Assembly: GCA_937967505.1 (NCBI GenBank)
Contig: CALCJM010000022.1
Coordinates: 1 to 64,000, forward strand
Direction of reading: 5' to 3'
DNA: 64,000 nt
Source: an uncultured Pirellulaceae bacterium
Lineage (GTDB): Bacteria; Planctomycetota; Planctomycetia; Pirellulales; Pirellulaceae
Shown here: in pieces, positions 29,566 through 39,734 of the stretch
How the letters are laid out: every line of letters begins with the position of its first letter
How positions within the stretch are numbered: the stretch's first letter is position 1
Notes under the pieces: model-generated
What the model saw: the letters and a program-made list of their open reading frames with translations, nothing else
Told to the model about the DNA's origin: nothing
Database searches by the model: none
Program-made: the position numbers and the translations under genes

Positions 29566-30165
29566 TCACAATTTTCGCACTACCCCTACGACCACTCCAA
29601 TCACCTTGGCGTCACGTGAGTAAATTGGCTTCAACTTCTTGTTGGCCGGTTGGAGGCGGACCCGATTCTTCTCCGGATACCAGTACTTGACTGTCGCCTC
29701 CCCCTCCGACGTGCGGGCGATTACGATGTCGCCAGAACTGGCCGTGCGTCGGCGTTTAATCACCAAAAAATCCCCCGGTGCGATATGAGCCTCGATCATC
29801 GAATCGCCTTCAACCTCAAGCACGTAATTGCCACGCGCGGTCCAGAATTCCCCAAAATCCACGCGCTCGTTTTGCTCTATCGCCTCGGTCATCATCCCGG
29901 CCGCCACACACCCCGCCAGCGGCAACCCCTTCACCTCCTCCGAAAATGCCTCGGTCAATTGAATCGAACGTGATTTGTTGCTCCCACGCGTGATCAGCCC
30001 CTTACGTTCAATGGCCTTCAAGTGTCCTACCACGCCATTGGGCGATTTAAATTTCATCCCGTCGGCGATTTCACGAATCGTCGGTGGATTACTGTTTTCC
30101 CGAATGAAATCAAGGATAAACTGAAACACGCGGTTCTGACGTTCGGTTAACGATTCCTGAAGCAC
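29566..30165 (-). CDS. lexA: LexA repressor
   Basis: LTERQNRVFQFILDFIRENSNPPTIREIADGM wHTH; EVEGDSMIE and GEATVKYW catalytic Ser/Lys contexts. Confidence 0.93.
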   Translation of the reverse strand: MLQESLTERQNRVFQFILDFIRENSNPPTIREIADGMKFKSPNGVVGHLKAIERKGLITRGSNKSRSIQLTEAFSEEVKGLPLAGCVAAGMMTEAIEQNERVDFGEFWTARGNYVLEVEGDSMIEAHIAPGDFLVIKRRRTASSGDIVIARTSEGEATVKYWYPEKNRVRLQPANKKLKPIYSRDAKVIGVVVGVVRKL

Positions 30166-30245
30166 GATTGACCTCCACTAGATTTTCGAACAGACACCAA
30201 CAAAAGTCTGACAAGTTGGACGATAACGGCCACTACCATGGCTGA

Positions 30246-30255
30246 TTGTATACAA
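30246..30255. promoter_or_regulatory. Perfect palindrome TTGTATACAA upstream of lexA (candidate operator)
   Basis: ttgtatacaa between divergent lexA and the DUF1232-like gene. Confidence 0.3.
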
Positions 30256-30332
30256 ATGTCCATGCGAAAAATAGAGTTTGTCAACGTCGAGCCCCTAAAT
30301 TTGACAACTTCCTTCAACCCTGCGGTCACCCT

Positions 30333-30683
30333 ATGCCAGCAACCATTCCCCCCGGTCGGGATGAGACACCCGAAAACTCATCCAGCGAAGTGAGCAAAAC
30401 CGTGACCTGTCCCAATTGCCAGACCCATTTCCCGGTAACCCATCCCGAACACGGCCCCAACCAAGGCAAAACGATGCTGCCAACCGGCATTCTGTTCGTG
30501 ATCGCGATAGTTTGCGGGCTGTACCTGGTGGTACCGACGCTAAGCGTATTCGAGCTGATTCCAGACGCGATTCCGTTTATTGGCAGCCTCGACGAAGCAG
30601 GGGCCACCGCTGGCCTCCTATTCGCGGCAGGTCAGCTGGGGTGGTTGGAGTGGCTAAATCTGTTCCGAAAAAAACAGGTGTGA
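30333..30683 (+). CDS. Zinc-ribbon plus DUF1232-like membrane protein
   Basis: CPNCQTHFPVTHPEHG then TM and LIPDAIPFIGSLDEAGATAGLLFA. Confidence 0.65.
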   Translation: MPATIPPGRDETPENSSSEVSKTVTCPNCQTHFPVTHPEHGPNQGKTMLPTGILFVIAIVCGLYLVVPTLSVFELIPDAIPFIGSLDEAGATAGLLFAAGQLGWLEWLNLFRKKQV

Positions 30684-30993
30684 TGCGTGAGCGTACCACG
30701 GTCTCCCGAAGTCGTTTTACTCTCCAAGCTTCGACGACCGTCGCCACAGCGTAGATCGATCCAGTCGTTCTCGATGCGTTGGATAGCGTCGCTGCATTTG
30801 GGGGCGGCTGAGGGTTTTCCGCTGCTATAAACGACACAATCCGCAAACTCCAACAGCGGCGGTCACATTTCCCAAAAGCCGAATTGAATTGAATGGCCGC
30901 AGGTGAAACAGGTTGTAGCCTTACCTTATCAAGCGAATGTTGGGCACGTTAGCCCCCATTCCGGATCACTTTTCAATTCCGTTTGGATATCCA

Positions 30994-31158
30994 ATGAACA
31001 ATTTAGTCTCACAATTTAGTCGCGGGCTAAGGACGGCATATTATCACTTCGACAATTTCGTCGGTTCGATGAATGAAGCTCACTGGGCCATCTTTGCTGT
31101 GATCATCGTCGGTACCGGGGTGATTCTGATGCGCGGCAAGCCAGTCCAGGGCAGCTAA
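30994..31158 (+). CDS. Small single-TM hypothetical protein
   Basis: MNNLVSQFSRGLRTAYYHFDNFVGSMNEAHWAIFAVIIVGTGVILMRG. Confidence 0.4.
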   Translation: MNNLVSQFSRGLRTAYYHFDNFVGSMNEAHWAIFAVIIVGTGVILMRGKPVQGS

Positions 31159-31195
31159 GGCTGGTATTGGCAACCGGATTAGGGAGGGCCCCTTT

Positions 31196-32587
31196 TTAGA
31201 ACAGATGCGGCCCCGGTTCGCAGCCCAGCGCCTTGATAGCCGCTGCGTCCTGAGCGGCGCCTTCTGCATCGCCTGATCTTTGCCGCACTACCAGGCGGTG
31301 GTACAGCAGCACCGCTTTTTCTTTACCGACTGTTTTCTGGGCGGCCACCGGATCCGGTACGTTGCCTTCGGCATGATTATGGACTTCAGTCTCCAGCGAT
31401 TTGGCATAAACCTCAAACGCGAACACAGACTGGTTCAGATCCCGCAATGCGTCATCGAAGTCACTGCTGACCAGAATGGTTCGGTCGCTGAGCTCAATTC
31501 TGTTGTTTTCCGCGACCGGCGTCGGCATTTGGCCGATGATGTACCCGCGCGTATCCAGAAATGCGACAGATATCTGTAGCGTGCCCACACACTCGGTGAG
31601 CTCCGGCAGTGCCGCCAGTATGTCGTCACTGTTGAGTGACATTTCCCGGACTTCAGCGCGATCCTGATCCCGATATTCGTCGCGCCCCAGTTGCTGCCAG
31701 GCCAATGCTCTGACCGTCAGTAACGTGGCGAGCGTTTGCTCACTGATCCGAATCACATTGCGAAATTCGTTCTTGCTGTTGGCCACTTTTTCATCCGGTG
31801 GAAGCTGTTTTGCCGCGACGGTCAGTTCGATAATTTCCCGGTACAATTCGTGGCGTGACCGATACAACAATCGCCTGAGGCTGTCGATCGCGGGCGACAG
31901 ATGCTCCAGCGCCGATTCTGTCATGCCAATTTCCATCGCAACGATACCGCTGGCCACCAACGAGCGTTGGTACAGGCCCAAACGCCACGGCAAACTTCCG
32001 AACTGCGTGCGCGAGGCAATCAGGCAAGCGGCGTCAATGTCCTCCCGTGCATCTTCCAGTTGAACGCCCGCCAATGCTTTAAAATAAGCGCGCTCGTTCA
32101 ATTCGTAGGCATTGCTACCGATGGTCCAGTTCCGTTGTCGGGCACGGAGATTGAAAGTATCCAGCGCGGCGCGAAAGTGGCCCTGGGCCTGCTGGCTGTT
32201 GGCTTTGGTGATCAGCGCCGACGCGTTGTCAGGAAATCGATCCAGAATTTCATCGCACAGGACTTCCGCCTCTTTCCCCCGGCCGGATTCAATCAGTTTT
32301 TCGGCCAGGCTGATTTTAAGTCTGGGGTCGCGCGGACTGCGTTCGACCGCCGTGGTCAACTGAAAAATCGCCTGCTCCATGTCGCCGCGATCGTAGGCAA
32401 TTACCGCCTGAGCCGCATCCCACCGCGCCCATTCCGGGCCGCAGCCGTACATCACCAGCGGCAACAACAACAATGTCGAAAATCCAACGGTCACCAGCAG
32501 ACGCGGCAGCGGCTGGTCCGGAGATGTCGGTGGCTCAGGCGCGTCAGGCCGTTGCGCGGTGTTCGGGTCGGGATCCATCGTGGTCAA
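31196..32587 (-). CDS. TPR-containing membrane protein
   Basis: TM near N-terminus, AVIAYDRGDMEQAIFQLTTAVERSPRDPRLKISLAEKLIESGRGKEAE (TPR-like). Confidence 0.65.
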   Translation of the reverse strand: MTTMDPDPNTAQRPDAPEPPTSPDQPLPRLLVTVGFSTLLLLPLVMYGCGPEWARWDAAQAVIAYDRGDMEQAIFQLTTAVERSPRDPRLKISLAEKLIESGRGKEAEVLCDEILDRFPDNASALITKANSQQAQGHFRAALDTFNLRARQRNWTIGSNAYELNERAYFKALAGVQLEDAREDIDAACLIASRTQFGSLPWRLGLYQRSLVASGIVAMEIGMTESALEHLSPAIDSLRRLLYRSRHELYREIIELTVAAKQLPPDEKVANSKNEFRNVIRISEQTLATLLTVRALAWQQLGRDEYRDQDRAEVREMSLNSDDILAALPELTECVGTLQISVAFLDTRGYIIGQMPTPVAENNRIELSDRTILVSSDFDDALRDLNQSVFAFEVYAKSLETEVHNHAEGNVPDPVAAQKTVGKEKAVLLYHRLVVRQRSGDAEGAAQDAAAIKALGCEPGPHLF

Positions 32588-35238
32588 ACTGTTTCTTCTT
32601 CAGGTTCTAGGAATCCGCGGGTAGCGTTAAAAATCTCCTGTTCAATTTGCTTCAGCCGTTTGACATCGCGAATCTTCTGGCCATCCGCATCGGTTACATA
32701 CAGAACATCAATGATCTGATGGGCATACGTTGAGATACAGGCATATTTAACATCCAGATCCAGCTCGAATACCTTCTTTGAAATCTGGTACAGCAACCCG
32801 GCTTTGTTATACGCGAAAACATCAATAATCGTCGCATTATCGACCTCGGAATTGTTAATCACCACCTGAATTTCAGGGCGCGACAGTTGCAGTGCCAACG
32901 TTTCCTCATTGCCCCATTTCTTCCGGAAACGCGGCGGCCCGGTGTCCTGCGTCACGGCCTTGACTGCGTGCTGATGAATCTCCTGAAGCCGGTGATCGGG
33001 GCTTTGGCCGCTCTTCTTCCAATCTCCATCTTCAAACTGGAACCAGAAAAACATCTTGTCGTCATCCAGCCGTTTGATGTCGGCCGACATAATTTCCAGG
33101 TTCAAACTGCTCAGCATCCCGCTCAAGCGGTGGAAAATACCCGGTTTGTCACCGATCGCCAGACACAGTTCATACAGGTGTACGCCTTCGATCCGGTTGA
33201 CGCTACAGTACACCTCGTCCCCGTGGTTTTTGATCTCCAGCATCTGACTGGCAACGTGTCGGGCCTCATGGAACTTCAGATAGGTCGTGGGCAGATGGGT
33301 CGCCGCGTTCTTCAACCACTTACGTTCCTCCTCATCGATCGAAAGAGTATCGATCTCTGAAAACACCAGTTCGTACTCGGCCTGATTCAGGCTTTTCTGG
33401 CTGTTACCTGTCAGAACCTTTTGCGTCCGGTTGTACAGTTCCGTCAACAGGCTCAGTTTCCACGGTGTCAACACGCCCGGCCCAACCGCCGCGATGTCTG
33501 CACAGGTCAGCACGAACAGCATCGCCAACCGTTCGGACGAACCAACATCCGATGCGAATTCGGCGATCGTCTGCGGGTCGTTGGTGTCGCGGTGAAACGC
33601 CAGGTGCGACATCGCCAAGTGTTTGTGGACCAGATACATAATCGTGCGAGTGGTGTCTGCGGGCAGCCCGAATCTTTCGCCAGTCTTTTCAGCAATACGG
33701 CGTCCAACCTCACTGTGATCCTCGGGATATCCTTTGCCCAAATCATGCAGCAACATCGCCAAATGCAAAATATTTTTGTCGCGAATCTTGCGGTACGTGT
33801 CCCCCACGGTGGTTTTGTCCGATTCAAATGAAATCAGATGCGAAACGGCTCGCAACGAATGCTCATCTACCGTGTACTTGTGATACTCATTAAATTGCAG
33901 CAGCCCCCGCGCATGGGAGAAATCAGGCAGGATTTTCTGTAGCACCTGCATCTCGTGCAAACGCCGGAGTAACACGTCCAGCCCTTCGGTGTTGGACAAC
34001 AACGCCATAAACCGGCGAGCGGCCTCGAGGGTGAATTTGACATCAGGGAATTTCAGCATCGAGTGCCGGATCGCGATCCACGTCTCATGCTCCAGTTCTT
34101 TGTTATACAGACAGGCCAACTGCATCAGTCGCAGCACCTGTTCTAAGTCATTCTGGATCAGATGTCGGGAGCCTTTCAGCACTCCGATCTCATTGGTGTT
34201 CATGGTGAAATGTTCGTCAATCTGACGATTGACCAGCGGCGACAGCAGTGCGGCAGCCGAGGTTTTGCCTTTGGCAGTACTCTTGTTGACGAAATGGTCA
34301 CTAATGTAGACGATCCGGCTGGTGTAGCGAAAATACTCCCGCATAAACCCTTCAACACCCATCATCGCCTCGGTATCCTCGTGCCCCAGCCATTTTGCCA
34401 ATCGCACCTGTTCGTTGCGTCCGAGACCATCAGAAGGTTTAGTGGCGTGGAAATGCATTTCGTTGCGAATCCGCAGCAAAAACTCCTGCGACTTTTTTAG
34501 CTGTTTGGAGTCGGCGGTCGAAATTCCGCCACGTTTGAGCAATTCCTCAAAATCGGTCGTACCAAACCGGATAAATCCCAGCCATCGAATCAGGTGAATA
34601 TCACGCAGACCTCCGCGCGATCGTTTGACATTGGGACGTAAAAGATAGACCGTTTCGCCATACTCAATGCGCTCCTTTTCACGCGCCTCGATGATGGCTT
34701 TGATGTTTGCCGCAGTTTTTTTTGTTGCCGTACGGACGAAACTGGTCTGAAAACTGTCAAACAGTTCCCTGTTTCCAATCAACAGCCTGGCTTCAGTCAG
34801 GGAAGAGAACACCACGGCGTCCTCGATCGCCATCCCGCAAGCCTCGCGTGGCGTACGAATACTGAAGCCCACATGCAGTCCCGAATCGGTCATGTCGGCG
34901 TTAATGCGGCGCGCGAATTCGGTAATGTCGTCGGTCAGCGTCCCCTGATACAGCAACATCACGTCTAGGTCAGACCACGGGGCGATGTCCTGCCGACCGT
35001 TTCCACCCAACAGCACCAGAGCAACCCGATCAAGCAGCGATTCGGAGATTTCGCTGACGGCGACAGCAACCAGGCCGCGAATGATTTGGTCCTGCAAATC
35101 GGATAGCGCACCGCAGGTGACTGCGCCGGACTGGCCGGCGTCGTGATCAGACCGGATCTTCAGTCTACCATTGATCCAGGCCTGCCTGGCCTCAATGACG
35201 CTTTCATGAAAACCATCGCCACTAACAGATAACGGCAT
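32584..35238 (-). CDS. glnD: [Protein-PII] uridylyltransferase / uridylyl-removing enzyme
   Basis: LLGGNGRQDIAPWSDLDVMLLY NTase motif; HLAMLLHDLGKG HD motif; two C-terminal ACT-like regions. Confidence 0.93.
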   Translation of the reverse strand: MPLSVSGDGFHESVIEARQAWINGRLKIRSDHDAGQSGAVTCGALSDLQDQIIRGLVAVAVSEISESLLDRVALVLLGGNGRQDIAPWSDLDVMLLYQGTLTDDITEFARRINADMTDSGLHVGFSIRTPREACGMAIEDAVVFSSLTEARLLIGNRELFDSFQTSFVRTATKKTAANIKAIIEAREKERIEYGETVYLLRPNVKRSRGGLRDIHLIRWLGFIRFGTTDFEELLKRGGISTADSKQLKKSQEFLLRIRNEMHFHATKPSDGLGRNEQVRLAKWLGHEDTEAMMGVEGFMREYFRYTSRIVYISDHFVNKSTAKGKTSAAALLSPLVNRQIDEHFTMNTNEIGVLKGSRHLIQNDLEQVLRLMQLACLYNKELEHETWIAIRHSMLKFPDVKFTLEAARRFMALLSNTEGLDVLLRRLHEMQVLQKILPDFSHARGLLQFNEYHKYTVDEHSLRAVSHLISFESDKTTVGDTYRKIRDKNILHLAMLLHDLGKGYPEDHSEVGRRIAEKTGERFGLPADTTRTIMYLVHKHLAMSHLAFHRDTNDPQTIAEFASDVGSSERLAMLFVLTCADIAAVGPGVLTPWKLSLLTELYNRTQKVLTGNSQKSLNQAEYELVFSEIDTLSIDEEERKWLKNAATHLPTTYLKFHEARHVASQMLEIKNHGDEVYCSVNRIEGVHLYELCLAIGDKPGIFHRLSGMLSSLNLEIMSADIKRLDDDKMFFWFQFEDGDWKKSGQSPDHRLQEIHQHAVKAVTQDTGPPRFRKKWGNEETLALQLSRPEIQVVINNSEVDNATIIDVFAYNKAGLLYQISKKVFELDLDVKYACISTYAHQIIDVLYVTDADGQKIRDVKRLKQIEQEIFNATRGFLEPEEETV

Positions 35239-35275
35239 GAGGAGAGGTCCGTGTTGGAGAAATTGTGTGTGGGGT

Positions 35276-35307
35276 AAAAAACAAACCCGTGGGTGGGCAC
35301 GGGTTTG
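35276..35307 (-). terminator. Intrinsic terminator between glnB and glnD
   Basis: 10-bp stem caaacccgtg/cacgggtttg followed on - strand by T-run. Confidence 0.75.
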
Positions 35308-35476
35308 CGTGGCTCCGGAGGAACCGGATATTAAATGTTTGCTTTTTGTCGATCCAGATGGTGGTCTGTTCCGCTCAAGCGATTTGAAACATGCGTGGTC
35401 AATGGTGGGTGGTCGTTTCGACCTGTGGAGCAATAGTGTGGTCGTTTGCAGCACAGATGGGGCACCAGACAGCGGT

Positions 35477-35839
<363 letters not shown>

Positions 35840-36237
35840 TTAACGCTTCTGTTGGGTTAACGCTTCTCTTTGGCATCCGGACAGCTGTCGGTTTAAAGGA
35901 CAGCTTTTCCGACCACAAGGGGAACGCAAAGTTTCAAAAAAATCCAGTTTTCGCTCACCCGGCCACCAGCCAGAATCCCGGTTTCTGAAGCATTCATTTC
36001 AGCAACCGGCAACTCACAGCCCCAATTCGCGGGTCCAGTTTCAGGACACCGCCTGAAAACGACCCCGTGAACTTCCGGGAATCATGAAAATGTGAATACC
36101 TAACAATTATTGACGCAAAAGACGGGCCATAGTATTCCAATCTTGCATTAAAATGCAAAAAGAATGCTCTTGAACACCAGCCTTTTGAGCCATTTCGCTG
36201 GTGCCATTGTAGCGGAATTCAGAAAAAATCTAACCCG

Positions 36238-36804
36238 TCAGTCCTCGCGCGTCACCTGCCAGAGGGTTTCAGCGATTCCGGCGTCCCGGTTGACCACACG
36301 CGACAACACAAACAACAGATCGCTAAGCCGATTGAGGTAAATTCGCTCAGTGGGGAAATCTGACGCCACAGCGCTTTGCGAAAGTTCCACCAGACGCCTT
36401 TCGGCGCGCCGGCACACCGATCGGGCCAAGTGCAACTGACACCCGGCGGTCGATCCACTGGGTAAAATGAATGCGGTTAGCGCAGGCAAATCGGCATCGT
36501 ACTGGTCGATCAGCGACTCAAGTTCGTCCGGTTTATGCGGACCAAAATCCGCCACCCGGTTTGTCGCGCTCAGGCATGCCGCCACGCGACTGCCAAGATC
36601 AAACAGATCGTTTTGGATTTGCCGCAATTGCCCGATCAGTGCGGTATCGGCGGCCGGATCCAGCAGGCTGCCGATCACCCCCATGACGCTATTCAGTTCA
36701 TCGATCGTGCCACAGGTCTCAACTGCCAAGTGAGATTTTGAAACTTTGACGCCGCCCAATAACCCCGTGTTTCCGTCGTCACCGGTTTTGGTATAAATTT
36801 TCAT
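36238..36804 (-). CDS. Cob(I)yrinic acid a,c-diamide adenosyltransferase (PduO type)
   Basis: MKIYTKTGDDGNTGLLGGVKVSKSHLAVETCGTIDELNSVMG; RSVCRRAERRLVELS. Confidence 0.9.
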   Translation of the reverse strand: MKIYTKTGDDGNTGLLGGVKVSKSHLAVETCGTIDELNSVMGVIGSLLDPAADTALIGQLRQIQNDLFDLGSRVAACLSATNRVADFGPHKPDELESLIDQYDADLPALTAFILPSGSTAGCQLHLARSVCRRAERRLVELSQSAVASDFPTERIYLNRLSDLLFVLSRVVNRDAGIAETLWQVTRED

Positions 36805-36831
36805 GGAGAATGTTTCCGATAGGGAGCATCA

Positions 36832-37305
36832 ATGCCACCCAAAGGATGGAACGGATTGCCAAACATGGAAAAAGTCAAATCGTGTGGTTTTTTGGTCTAT
36901 CGAAATGATGGCCGTAAAGGGAAGAAAGTCAATCGCAGTTTCCTGTTGATGAAACACACCGGTCGCTGGGATCTGCCCAAGGGTCATGTCGATCCGGGCG
37001 AAACCAATCGGCAGTGCGCCCTGCGCGAACTGGAAGAAGAGACGGGGATCCGGGAGAGCGACATCGCGATCGACAGCGATTTTAAATTCAAATCGAAATA
37101 CCTCGTCAGTTATAAAAAACATCCCGGGGTCAAGAAAAAGAAGACCTTGATTATTTACCTGGCGGAGTTGGTATCGCCGGTGAAGATCAAACCTACCGAA
37201 CACGAGGGGTTCGACTGGTTTCGCTGGTCGCCTCCCCACAAGATCCAGAGCAACACCATTGACCCCTTGCTGGAACAATTGGGGGAATATTGGTCGGAGC
37301 AGTAG
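36832..37305 (+). CDS. NUDIX hydrolase
   Basis: Nudix box GHVDPGETNRQCALRELEEETGI. Confidence 0.85.
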   Translation: MPPKGWNGLPNMEKVKSCGFLVYRNDGRKGKKVNRSFLLMKHTGRWDLPKGHVDPGETNRQCALRELEEETGIRESDIAIDSDFKFKSKYLVSYKKHPGVKKKKTLIIYLAELVSPVKIKPTEHEGFDWFRWSPPHKIQSNTIDPLLEQLGEYWSEQ

Positions 37306-37401
37306 AGCCGGTCCCCACATCGCCGGCAGCTGTAGATCCGGTTCCCGCATTCCCGCATCCCCGGCGGCAGGACAGCCGGTCCCGGCGTTCCCCGAGCGGC
37401 C

Positions 37402-38280
37402 TTACTGCTTGCCGGTGACCGTGCCTCGCACCGCACCTGTTGAAACCGTAAACCGCGTCTCCCGGCAGGCAAACGTGGCACACTGCCCATTGTACTCCCA
37501 ACAATCACGACAGTGGGGCGTCTGACATCGCAGACACGACACCAGATCATCCGATAGTGCTCCCGTGCAGATCGGGCACACCACGTCTTCGACCACCGTC
37601 GCATCGTCGTGGTCCAGAAACTTCACCCCCCAGGATTGGCTGAGCCTGAGCAGGTCGAAGATTTGCAGCGCCTGATGGATGAAGTCCGCAACGTTTTGAA
37701 AATCAGGTCCAATATCTGATTTGCGGAACGACAGCTTGCGTTTATGAAGTCGCACCGACAAATCGTCGCTGCGTCCGAGGTTGACGATTTTCAGTAGGAA
37801 GTGTTGTACGTTACCGTTCAACTGTTGCCGGGCCGGGCGCGAATCTTCGCATGCATGAACCGTTTTCACATGGAAGCGACTACGAAAATCGGCGGAACCG
37901 ACTTGCCTTTCCTTCATCAGTGCAAACCGGATTTTCTCTTTGGAGTCCGTCGATATCAACAACGTGTCCGCCGCGTTGCTTCTTGACGAACCCGTTGAAT
38001 CCGGCACCCACGTAACGGTCAAGTGAATCGACCGTTTCTTGATCCGCCAAAACCCTCGATGCTTGACTGAAACATGACAGGGCGTTGAACCATACATGAA
38101 CGCAGACGCGGGCGATTTGAGAAACAACATCGACGGCAGCGACGGTTTGGAAATACGTTTGCCATACTGCTGTTGCAGGTGATCAAGCAGGCGATTCCAG
38201 CGGTTGGTGCGAGTGACCATCGTCCACATCGCTCCCCCGAACAGGCCGATCAGTATCAGTGTTCCAAAGATTGCCAACAT
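37402..38280 (-). CDS. Membrane-anchored prokaryotic RING-finger protein (candidate E3-like)
   Basis: N-terminal TM MLAIFGTLILIGLFGGAMWTMV; C-term CPICTGALSDDLVSCLRCQTPHCRDCWEYNGQCATFAC. Confidence 0.75.
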   Translation of the reverse strand: MLAIFGTLILIGLFGGAMWTMVTRTNRWNRLLDHLQQQYGKRISKPSLPSMLFLKSPASAFMYGSTPCHVSVKHRGFWRIKKRSIHLTVTWVPDSTGSSRSNAADTLLISTDSKEKIRFALMKERQVGSADFRSRFHVKTVHACEDSRPARQQLNGNVQHFLLKIVNLGRSDDLSVRLHKRKLSFRKSDIGPDFQNVADFIHQALQIFDLLRLSQSWGVKFLDHDDATVVEDVVCPICTGALSDDLVSCLRCQTPHCRDCWEYNGQCATFACRETRFTVSTGAVRGTVTGKQ

Positions 38281-38351
38281 TGGTTTAAGAGGCCATTTTA
38301 TGGGGCCGGGACTACGATTCGATAAATGCCGTTTGTTCACCGGTGCTGTGA

Positions 38352-39734
38352 TCAGGGCGCGGCCCGCGCGGTACCGTGCTGTGCCGATGCAGCGCTGCCT
38401 GAATCCGCCTGCACAAACGGCAACCACCGGGCGGCAAAGAATCCGGCCAACAATCCCGCGACCACGCCGCCGCAGGTAATCAACGCTGTCTTCAGCAAAC
38501 CGGACGACGAAACGACATCGCCGGGGCGCCCGGCGAGTAAGCGCTGGTTGTGGTCCTGCAAAGCCTGAATCTGTTGCCCGTTTTCCACCGCCAAAGATTC
38601 CAGCGCCTGATTATCGCGTTTCAGCGCTGCCGATTGAGATTGCAATGTTTCCTTCTGGGTCAGTAATGCATCCACGCGCGCAATTTGCCCGTCTAGGTTG
38701 GCTGTCAACCGCGTTTGTTCCACCTGCAACTGCATATATTGATCTGCCAACCCTGCGGCTCCCTCCGGATCGGTCACAACCGTGTTCAGCACGTCGCGAT
38801 AGATCTGATTTGACGCCCGGAGTTCCGCCACGGAAATCATCTGGCCATCGGGCAGGCTGACCAGCGCGCGATTGCCAAAGTCCGGCGCAAGCATTTTCCA
38901 GACCAAAAACAGGATCAGTGCCAGTTGCAATCCCGTCACCAGCCACAGCACGTTGTCGGACTTACGTGCGTGTGGGTCAACCATCAGCACACGCTGGCCA
39001 TGGCCTGCTGAAGGTACGATGGCAGACGGGCTGTCGCTGGCGTAACGTGGATCGACATTCATTTCCGGGTCCTTGTTGTAAACTGCTGCGAAGTAATCGA
39101 GGCTGGCCGTGCAGTGTCGATTGGTGAACAGAAAAAATCCGCCGGTTCGACGTGGCGGTGTTTGGTTGGTACTGTCGGTTGCGCGGTTTGCTGGTTGATC
39201 GCCCGGCTGATTCCATTGAAACCAGCCCCGGTCGTCGTTGCAGGGGTCAATCACCAACGCGACGTTTTGCGGGCCATTGAAAAAGTTGTCACAGATAAAC
39301 AGGTCCAGCGGTGACAGAAATACCGTCCATCCCGGATGCGTGTGATACCACCCCACCATTTCGAGATCAGGATGAAACTTTTTTCGGTCACGGGTAATCT
39401 GACTCCAGGTGTCATGGGTAAATTTGAAGGAACCACGGGTCGCCTTATAGTGGCTGGCGCGCAACGATTCGCTGACCACGACGTAAGGTTGGCCATCCGA
39501 ATCGGTGTATTGCCGCCCCAACATTACCCCACCCAGTTCGACTCTGGTATTGCTGACTGAGTGAGCCTCCATATCGCGCATCACATCCAAATCAACAAAC
39601 ACCGGCATATCTCTCTCCGCCGGTGTGCCAATGGTACGGATCGCAAAATGAGCATCTTGGTCGGGGCGTACCGCCGTTGCCGGAGACGACTGTTCGATGT
39701 TGCCAAACTGAATGTCGGTTCCTTCATCAGTCAT
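38352..39734 (-). CDS. JAB/JAMM metallopeptidase with two TM segments and coiled coil (deubiquitinase-like)
   Basis: Glu in ELGGVMLG plus GWYHTHPGWTVFLSPLD = H-x-H-x7-S-x2-D; TMs NVLWLVTGLQLALILFLVW and LLKTALITCGGVVAGLLAGFFA. Confidence 0.88.
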   Translation of the reverse strand: MTDEGTDIQFGNIEQSSPATAVRPDQDAHFAIRTIGTPAERDMPVFVDLDVMRDMEAHSVSNTRVELGGVMLGRQYTDSDGQPYVVVSESLRASHYKATRGSFKFTHDTWSQITRDRKKFHPDLEMVGWYHTHPGWTVFLSPLDLFICDNFFNGPQNVALVIDPCNDDRGWFQWNQPGDQPANRATDSTNQTPPRRTGGFFLFTNRHCTASLDYFAAVYNKDPEMNVDPRYASDSPSAIVPSAGHGQRVLMVDPHARKSDNVLWLVTGLQLALILFLVWKMLAPDFGNRALVSLPDGQMISVAELRASNQIYRDVLNTVVTDPEGAAGLADQYMQLQVEQTRLTANLDGQIARVDALLTQKETLQSQSAALKRDNQALESLAVENGQQIQALQDHNQRLLAGRPGDVVSSSGLLKTALITCGGVVAGLLAGFFAARWLPFVQADSGSAASAQHGTARAAP

